Of a stretch of 64,000 nucleotides of DNA, positions 58,732-64,000 are shown piece by piece. Made by a program: the position numbers and the translations under genes. The notes beneath the pieces were generated by a model. It was given only the letters and a program-made list of their open reading frames with translations. It did no database searches and was not told where the DNA came from. Where the stretch lies: NCBI RefSeq assembly GCF_030403775.1, contig NZ_JAQMWQ010000012.1, positions 81,859 through 145,858 of the forward strand, written 5' to 3'. Within the stretch, counting starts at the first letter, position 1; each line of letters starts with the position of its first letter. The DNA comes from Paenibacillus sp. BSR1-1 (lineage in GTDB: Bacteria; Bacillota; Bacilli; Bacillales; Cytobacillaceae).

Positions 58732-61401
58732 ATGAAGAAATTCGTTTTGCACCTTAATGAAGTTGACAAAGAATCATTACCGTATGTTGGGGGTAAGGGG
58801 GCAAACCTTGGTGAAATGACGAAGGCTGGCTTCCCTGTGCCGCAAGGCTTTTGCGTGACCATTTCTGCGTACCAGGCTCATGTGGATAAAAGCAAGGAGA
58901 TGGATCAGTTCTTTACCGAGCTTGACCATGTTCATGCGGATAGCCTGGAAGAAATTCGGATGTTGGGAAAGAAAATTCGTAAATCTATTGAGCACCTATC
59001 CATTCCATGGGAAGTACAGACTGCCATTGTAGAGGCGTGGCAGCATCATGGGATGGAGAAAGCCTATGCGGTTCGTTCTAGTGCAACCGCTGAAGATTTG
59101 CCTGGAGCTTCTTTTGCCGGTCAACAAGAAACTTATCTTAATGTGCGGGGGCTGCAGCAACTCCTTGATGCCGTTCGTTGCTGCTGGGCATCGTTGTTCA
59201 CGGACAGGTCCATTTCCTACCGGGCAAAGAACGGTTTTGATCATCGCCAGGTTTTCCAATCCGTGGTGGTTCAAGAAATGGTCTTCCCGGACGTATCCGG
59301 CATCATGTTCACAGCGGACCCCATTACGGGCAATCGGAAAGTCACCTCTATTGATGCCAGTTTTGGATTAGGGGAAGCCTTAGTATCCGGACTGGTATCC
59401 GCAGATTTATATCAGGTAAAAGGCGGCCAAATCATCCAAAAGAAGATTTCCGACAAAAAAATCGCAATCTACCCAGTTCCGGATGGCGGCACAAAAACAA
59501 AGGATTTATCCCTTGAGAAGCAACAATCCCAAGCTCTTTCGGATGAACAGATCCTCCGGTTAGCGGAGCTCGGGCAGAAAATTGAAGAACATTACGGAAC
59601 CGAACAGGACATTGAGTGGTGTTTCGTTAACGGAGAGCTTTACATTGTTCAAAGCCGCCCGATTACATCACTCTATCCCATACCGAAGATTACTGATAAT
59701 CGTCTACATGCCTTTATCTCGATGGGGCATCAGCAAATGATGACAGATGCCATAAGTCCTTTGGGCATTTCCATCCTAAGGACGATGTTTCCACTTGGCA
59801 AATCAGGATCTGCCCGATTAGAAAGTTCAGCGGTCCTGGAAGCAGGAGGTCATTTGTTCTTCGACCCGACTGCTTTGCTATATCTAAAACCAGTCAGACG
59901 AATGCTTCCTCGATTACTGCGTCTCATTGACGAACGGATTGGCAGCGCCATTGGGCAATTGGTTCTTCTTCCCGAATTTCAGCATCCAGCAGACAAACAT
60001 GTAAAAAAGGCATTTTACCGAACCGCCCGAATCGCAATTCGGACCGTTCTTCCCGGTTTGTTTGTAAAAGATTACGCCGCCGCCAGGCATGATATCAGCC
60101 TTTTCATGAACAAAAGAATTCAAGAGACTGAACGCCTTTTGTTTGAGGTGTCAGGTGCTGACCGTATTTCGAAGCTCCAAGAAAACCTCGGTAACTTAAT
60201 CTTATCAGTTATTAGAAAAATAGCCCCCTACATGTTTTCGGGTCTAGCTTCTAAAGTGTTGACTGAGGCTTTAGTAAGAAGATGGCTGGGTAATGATGAG
60301 AGAGTGCATTTGCTTAACAAATCCTTGACCGGCAACGTCACGAGTGAACTCGGTCTAATGATTGGCGACCTTGCTGATATAGCAAGAGAACATCCCCAAG
60401 TCGTTGAGTATTTACAGAGAGCCGAGGATCATACATTCTTTGATGGGTTAAGTCAGATTCAAGGAGGAGATACATTTGGGAAGGAATTCGAGCATTTCAT
60501 GAGCAAATACGGCATGAGGTGTCCGGGAGAAATCGATATTGCGAATTCAAGGTGGCGGGAGTCACCAACGGCACTTGTTCCATCAATTATTAGCCATATT
60601 CATAGTCTGGCACCTGGAGAGCATCGAGATAAATTTCTTCAAGGAGAAATAGAAGCACAAGAGGCCGAAAAACAAATCATCGCTGACGTACGCAGGACTC
60701 CCTGGGGGCGTTTTAAGGCCCGGATCCTTTCTCGACTGATACGTAACTATCGAAATTTGGCCGGGCTACGGGAGTTTCCCAAATATACCCTTATTCGTCA
60801 TTTTGACATCTATAAGCGTGCAATCTTGAATGAAGCCAAAGAACTTGTCAAGCATGGAAAACTGTATAGAGAATCAGAAGTTTTCTACCTTTCCTTAAGT
60901 GAGCTCTTAGCTGTTAAGGAAGGTACATTGGATGGGGGCATTCAAAAACTAATTGTACATCGCAAGTGGCAGCATCAAGGTAATAGAAAGCTCATCCCTC
61001 CTCGGGTCATGACTAGTGAAGGAGAAATTATTACAGGGGTACGGCGTGATGTAAAGGCTCCGGATGGTGCATTAATTGGAACACCCGTTTCATCTGGTGT
61101 GGTCGAGGGTTTTGCAAAAGTAGTGCTTCGTGCTGAAGAGGCAAAACTCCATTCAGGCGAAATCATGATTGCCCCGTTTACAGATCCAGGATGGACACCG
61201 TTGTTCCACTCTGCAAAGGGTTTGGTGATGGAAGTCGGCGGCATGATGACGCATGGGGCTGTCGTAGCCCGTGAATATGGAATACCCGCAGTAGCAGGAA
61301 TTGATCATGCCACCAGAATTTTAAAAGATGGATCGTACATTCGGATAGATGGTACTCATGGCTACGTTCAAGTTTTAGAGGAACCGAATAGCCCTGCCTG
61401 A
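58732..61401 (+). CDS. rph: rifampin phosphotransferase (Rph), PEP-synthase-like
   Basis: 889 residues from the ATG at 58732. The N-terminal ATP-grasp domain (about 1-315) has YVGGKGANLGEMTKAGFPVP, AVRSSATAEDLPGASFAGQQ and DIEWCFVNGELYIVQSRP. The middle (about 320-780) is the rifamycin-binding part. The C-terminal swivelling domain has the phosphohistidine H841 in MMTHGAVVAREYGIPAV. Rph uses ATP to phosphorylate rifamycins, giving beta-phosphoryl-rifampin, AMP and phosphate. A generic PEP synthase is less likely, since the PEP-binding C-terminal barrel is absent. Single gene with its own terminator. Confidence 0.9.
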   Translation: MKKFVLHLNEVDKESLPYVGGKGANLGEMTKAGFPVPQGFCVTISAYQAHVDKSKEMDQFFTELDHVHADSLEEIRMLGKKIRKSIEHLSIPWEVQTAIVEAWQHHGMEKAYAVRSSATAEDLPGASFAGQQETYLNVRGLQQLLDAVRCCWASLFTDRSISYRAKNGFDHRQVFQSVVVQEMVFPDVSGIMFTADPITGNRKVTSIDASFGLGEALVSGLVSADLYQVKGGQIIQKKISDKKIAIYPVPDGGTKTKDLSLEKQQSQALSDEQILRLAELGQKIEEHYGTEQDIEWCFVNGELYIVQSRPITSLYPIPKITDNRLHAFISMGHQQMMTDAISPLGISILRTMFPLGKSGSARLESSAVLEAGGHLFFDPTALLYLKPVRRMLPRLLRLIDERIGSAIGQLVLLPEFQHPADKHVKKAFYRTARIAIRTVLPGLFVKDYAAARHDISLFMNKRIQETERLLFEVSGADRISKLQENLGNLILSVIRKIAPYMFSGLASKVLTEALVRRWLGNDERVHLLNKSLTGNVTSELGLMIGDLADIAREHPQVVEYLQRAEDHTFFDGLSQIQGGDTFGKEFEHFMSKYGMRCPGEIDIANSRWRESPTALVPSIISHIHSLAPGEHRDKFLQGEIEAQEAEKQIIADVRRTPWGRFKARILSRLIRNYRNLAGLREFPKYTLIRHFDIYKRAILNEAKELVKHGKLYRESEVFYLSLSELLAVKEGTLDGGIQKLIVHRKWQHQGNRKLIPPRVMTSEGEIITGVRRDVKAPDGALIGTPVSSGVVEGFAKVVLRAEEAKLHSGEIMIAPFTDPGWTPLFHSAKGLVMEVGGMMTHGAVVAREYGIPAVAGIDHATRILKDGSYIRIDGTHGYVQVLEEPNSPA

Positions 61402-61422
61402 ATCTCAAAAGACAGGTACAAA

Positions 61423-61469
61423 AACAGCAGCGGATGGACAATAAATTCAGTTGTCCACCCGCTGCTGTT
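61423..61469. terminator. bidirectional terminator between rph and the dnaJ-like gene
   Basis: AACAGCAGCGGaTGGACA pairs with TGTCCAcCCGCTGCTGTT, an 18-bp stem. Confidence 0.9.
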
Positions 61470-61862
61470 CTATTTCTTTTTATTTAAATACGCATTTCCT
61501 AAAACTTCTATTAAAATAAGAGCCGCATTTAGGAATACAGGTGAAAGGGTATCCTGTTTTCGATTTTTATTCTGTATATTTACTATTCTTATGAAAGGGT
61601 TAATTTTAGCGGGAGATTCCTGCTTTGGATTATGTCTGAAGTTATGAGCTGTTTTGAAAAGAAGATTGTCATACCTCTTTCTTTTTTCAACATCTTTAAG
61701 AGTTTCATAGGCTTCTTTCACTTTTTTAAACTGTTCAGGATTCCCTTTGTCTTTATCTGGATGTACTTCTTTTACTTTTTTTCGATAGGCTTCTTTAATT
61801 TCATCAAAAGTTGCATCATAGGGCACGTCTAAAATACGATAGTAATTTCCAATAGATCCCAT
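61470..61862 (-). CDS. small DnaJ-domain protein
   Basis: 130 residues from the ATG at 61862 (GAGGGTGGG seven bases upstream). J-domain at about 5-68: NYYRILDVPYDATFDEIKEA, HPD in VHPDKDKGNP, and AYETLKDVEKRKRYD. It lacks the Gly/Phe, zinc and substrate domains of DnaJ. The rest is a basic linker and a hydrophobic segment (SPVFLNAALILIEVLGNAYL) that could anchor it to the membrane. Such proteins recruit DnaK to a local client; the client is unknown. Confidence 0.88.
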   Translation of the reverse strand: MGSIGNYYRILDVPYDATFDEIKEAYRKKVKEVHPDKDKGNPEQFKKVKEAYETLKDVEKRKRYDNLLFKTAHNFRHNPKQESPAKINPFIRIVNIQNKNRKQDTLSPVFLNAALILIEVLGNAYLNKKK

Positions 61863-62103
61863 GTATTTTCCCACCCTCTTTTGATTAAAATCCTTCCAAA
61901 ATAGTATTCAGGTACTTTATAAAATATTCATATTTTTTTAAAGTGCATAAACTACCACTAAGCAATATTAACTAAAACAATAGTCACAACTTAGATGATT
62001 TTTTTTCTATTAAGATATATAATCTTTTTTATAATGGTAATATCTCACATTAATGATATCAGCCACCCTAAATTGATTTGACTATAAATAAGGAGAGACA
62101 AAG
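61863..62103. other. AT-rich intergenic region
   Basis: Very AT-rich spacer between divergent genes with no coding frame. It should hold both promoters. Confidence 0.4.
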
Positions 62104-63156
62104 ATGGATGATTCGTTGAGTCATAAGATAAAACATTCTTATCCGTTCCCCATTGCTGTATACTATAAAAAATTTTCAAAAGAAGAACGGCTTGTCAAAA
62201 AAGGCCAGAAAAACTATGAACCTCTTTTTGTATCCATGATTGACCTTTTTGAAATGACAACCCGCTATTTAAGTATTGTTTCGCTGTCTTCTTATGTAAA
62301 GAACGGCATGCAACTGGAGTCTTTAAATCAAAGGATAAGTGATTTGCTGACCAAGAAGCTCTCCCTCGGCCACTGGTTTGAAATTTTCCGTGAAACAACA
62401 AGAGTCTATAATGATAAGCCAGAAGACATGTTTATTCCTGAACTCGTCCCATTTCTATTTGAAAGAAAAACAATTCAATTGTTTGACCAGTTAATTACCT
62501 TACGAAATAAGAAAAAAGGGCATTCCTTTCGGTTAAGCCCTTTAGAATATAAGGAATTATATGAAGAGTACATCGGGCATTTGATTACCATTTTAGAACG
62601 TCTCCAGTTTCTATCAAACTATACGATGATAAGCCCAATTGAAATCGAACAGGACGGCTATTTGATTAAAGTTTTCAATGACTTTATGGGTGATTCTATT
62701 AATGAAAAGGACCAGGAGCTTCAAATATCTACTAAAACGAATGAGGAAGAAATTCTCCTCTTAAAAAAGAATGGAATTGGCCAATACGATTCCTTATTGT
62801 TATCACCATTAACCTATTATGATTACATAGAAGATCGATGGGAAGAGTATTTATTTTTACACGAGGAAAATAAAATCAATAAACATGAGTTGAAAAAACT
62901 CGAATATGTCGGCATTAATACGACAGCGAAAACACATAAAATTTCCATCAATGAAAATGAAGAATCGCGACTCATGTGGTTTGAACTGTTTCAACAGGTA
63001 TTAGACAAAATTGCAATCGGCGATGGGGAAAATGACATTCCAATGTTCGAGCATGCCGGCTATTCTATCGGGGTTAACTTCATGGGACAGTATCCGGTAA
63101 ACGTGAATGTTACCTCCATTCAAGAGGCGCTAGATTTACTTGAAGTTCGGTGTTAA
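62104..63156 (+). CDS. HEPN-like protein ending in a HAD-phosphatase fragment (chimera)
   Basis: 350 residues. Residues 1-300 are mostly helical with no clear family. R134-x5-H140 (LRNKKKGHS) between long helices fits the R-x4-6-H motif of HEPN domains, many of which are RNases or toxins. The last 50 residues read KIAIGDGENDIPMFEHAGYS and then IGVN, which is HAD motif IV with flanks, but HAD motifs I-III are missing. Either a real fusion or a gene joined by deletion to the end of a HAD gene. AAGGAGAGACAAAG precedes the ATG. It stands alone with a terminator. Confidence 0.6.
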   Translation: MDDSLSHKIKHSYPFPIAVYYKKFSKEERLVKKGQKNYEPLFVSMIDLFEMTTRYLSIVSLSSYVKNGMQLESLNQRISDLLTKKLSLGHWFEIFRETTRVYNDKPEDMFIPELVPFLFERKTIQLFDQLITLRNKKKGHSFRLSPLEYKELYEEYIGHLITILERLQFLSNYTMISPIEIEQDGYLIKVFNDFMGDSINEKDQELQISTKTNEEEILLLKKNGIGQYDSLLLSPLTYYDYIEDRWEEYLFLHEENKINKHELKKLEYVGINTTAKTHKISINENEESRLMWFELFQQVLDKIAIGDGENDIPMFEHAGYSIGVNFMGQYPVNVNVTSIQEALDLLEVRC

Positions 63157-63166
63157 AAAAAGCTAT

Positions 63167-63199
63167 ATCCCCTTGCTTTCAATGCAAGGGGATTCGTTT
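63167..63199 (+). terminator. terminator after the HEPN-like gene
   Basis: ATCCCCTTGC-tttcaat-GCAAGGGGAT followed by TCGTTTT. Confidence 0.85.
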
Positions 63200-63206
63200 T
63201 ATGCTG

Positions 63207-63308
63207 CTATTCATATTTCGTCCGATCGGTAAAAGCAACATAAACCAAGTAAATGACCATACAGATAGCGGTCGTCAAAAACCCCCAGCCAAGGGTTAAT
63301 TGGTCCAT
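63207..63308 (-). CDS. 33-residue single-helix membrane peptide next to the IS element
   Basis: The frame encodes MDQLTLGWGFLTTAICMVIY and a short charged end (TDRTKYE). One hydrophobic helix with a cytoplasmic positive tail resembles small accessory peptides found beside membrane transporters. The IS3 left end lies only ~20-40 bp upstream, so its promoter and any partner gene may be cut off. No good ribosome binding site is visible, so it may be a remnant. Confidence 0.35.
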   Translation of the reverse strand: MDQLTLGWGFLTTAICMVIYLVYVAFTDRTKYE

Positions 63309-63392
63309 CACAATGATGCTAGCATAAAAAGTGGACACAGGTAGTGGCGTCATGTTTAAATCATAATCAACAATATTAAGGACGTGTTTTAC

Positions 63393-63701
63393 ATGGCGAA
63401 AAAACATAAAAATTACCCTACTGAGTTTAAAGAGTATGTTTCTAAATTGATCGTTCACGACGGCCGAAAACAAGTTGATGTCTGTAATGAGCTTAAGATT
63501 CCATATGATACGCTGCATAAGTGGGTTAGCAGCTACCGAAAAAAACAGCAGGATGCAGAGAAAGCTAAACAGGATCAACTACTCACCGCTTCTGAGTACA
63601 AGGAACTGTTTGAAGCAGAAAGATTAAAAAGGCTCGAAATAGAAGAGGAAAATGTCATCCTAAAAAAGGCCATGCACATCTTCACGCAGGAAAAGAAGTA
63701 A
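63393..63701 (+). CDS. IS3-family transposase OrfA
   Basis: 102 residues from the ATG at 63393 (AAGGA ten bases upstream). An HTH of the Tnp_1 family (YPTEFKEYVSKLIVHDGRKQ, then LKIPYDTLHKWVSSYRKK) precedes a leucine-zipper helix (ERLKRLEIEEENVILKKAM). OrfA binds the IS ends and regulates transposition. Its last codons, GAA AAG AAG TAA, overlap OrfB, which lies in the -1 frame; A-AAG could serve as the slip site. Confidence 0.92.
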   Translation: MAKKHKNYPTEFKEYVSKLIVHDGRKQVDVCNELKIPYDTLHKWVSSYRKKQQDAEKAKQDQLLTASEYKELFEAERLKRLEIEEENVILKKAMHIFTQEKK

Positions 63702-64000
63702 GGTTTGCCTTCATTCAGGCCCACAAGAAGGATCATACCATTGTGAAGATGTGCAAAGTATTAGGTGTATCAACCTCCGGTTTTTATGCGTGGGAAAAGC
63801 GTCAGAGCAAGGAAGAAACCGAAAGGGACAAGTGGAACCGTCAACTAGATGATCGAATTATGTTTCACTTTTATGATAACCTTTCGGCATTTGGAAGTCC
63901 TAGAATTCATGAAAGGCTAGTAAATCGGGATAACATAAAGGTTTCCCAAAAGACGGTGGCCAATCGGATGAGGGATTTGGGTCTGTTCGCTACTCCTCCA
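63683..64000 (+). CDS. IS3-family transposase OrfB (partial, 3' end outside window)
   Basis: In the -1 frame relative to OrfA, the sequence reads EVRFAFIQAHKKDHTIVKMC, then VLGVSTSGFYAWEKR and AFGSPRIHERL. This is the HTH_21 region before the DDE (rve) integrase core of IS3 OrfB. The DDE catalytic part lies beyond 64000. The functional transposase is probably an OrfAB fusion made by frameshifting. Confidence 0.88.

Larger units (their letters stand above)
63330..64000 (+). mobile_element. IS3-family insertion sequence, right part outside window
   Basis: Two overlapping transposase frames of IS3 type start at 63393. The left end probably lies near AAAGTGGACAC (63329-63338), but the exact inverted repeat cannot be fixed without the right end. 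Confidence 0.8.

Noticed and set aside
1..64000. tRNA, rRNA, prophage or plasmid origin
   Set aside because: No cloverleaf with acceptor end, rRNA sequence, phage structural gene or iteron/rep gene was recognised.

Overview
The window reads as low-GC Gram-positive chromosome from the Bacillaceae, probably a soil Bacillus/Neobacillus-like species. The signs are AGGAGG-type ribosome binding sites, many T-tailed hairpin terminators, catabolite-repression (cre) boxes, BglG-type PTS regulation, a KdgR/LacI operator family, and two copies of a ~120-190 bp intergenic repeat of a type I recall from Bacillus. Genus assignment is inference. No rRNA, tRNA, CRISPR array or prophage was seen. The only transposon is the 5' part of an IS3-family element at the right edge.

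Layout. 1-1.9 kb: two secreted low-complexity proteins. 2.1-4.7 kb: organic hydroperoxide resistance protein behind an OhrR-type palindrome, a 2-oxoglutarate/Fe(II) oxygenase and two small membrane proteins. 5.0-11.3 kb: a sugar-acid cluster (CdaR regulator, glycerate kinase, KdgT-type permease, LarA racemase/epimerase, LarE) whose tail has decayed. Remnants of a DUF1537 kinase, LarB and perhaps a nickel permease remain, facing an orphan c-di-GMP-I riboswitch. 11.7-13.3 kb: SDR-TetR operon with its operator. 13.5-20.9 kb: a galactitol-type PTS operon with SDR, epimerase-like and SIS enzymes, its PRD activator, and a HAD phosphatase carrying the same upstream operator/promoter block. 20.9-23.8 kb: duplicated lipoprotein, metE remnant, guanine deaminase.

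24.0-29.1 kb: C4-dicarboxylate module (transporter, response regulator, DcuS-like kinase, malic enzyme). 29.2-31.0 kb: an aldo/keto reductase flanked by two unrelated hairpin-repeat arrays of the same ~52-bp period. 31.1-37.4 kb: KDG/KDPG catabolism (kdgA, transporter, kdgK, TIM-barrel isomerase, KdgR) with an hxlAB-like pair, all carrying TAAA-CG-TTTA palindromic operators. 37.5-41.1 kb: nucleoside and urea/amide transporters, and a MarR/quinone reductase pair. 41.1-43.0 kb: a cupin-HD-GYP protein next to a secreted coiled-coil protein under a c-di-GMP-I riboswitch with terminator. 43.2-46.1 kb: DUF2294, a TRIC-type membrane protein behind a leader terminator, a BenE transporter. 46.2-53.5 kb: GntR-controlled hydroxy-acid operon (MFS, Ldh2-type dehydrogenase, FAH-family hydrolase, aldehyde and alcohol dehydrogenases). 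53.7-64 kb: YedF-like protein, a serine hydrolase/cell-wall-binding/SGNH fusion, LytTR-DUF3021 pair, PAF-acetylhydrolase-like esterase, rifampin phosphotransferase, DnaJ-domain protein, a HEPN-like protein with a HAD tail, and IS3.

The main theme is uptake and breakdown of sugar acids, polyols and C4 acids. The most unusual items are the decayed lar operon facing an orphan riboswitch, the c-di-GMP-controlled secreted coiled-coil gene, the operator shared by the PTS operon and a HAD phosphatase, the paired 52-bp hairpin arrays, the three-part wall hydrolase, and the HEPN-like/HAD chimera. All function calls come from reading motifs in the sequence; no database search was run.
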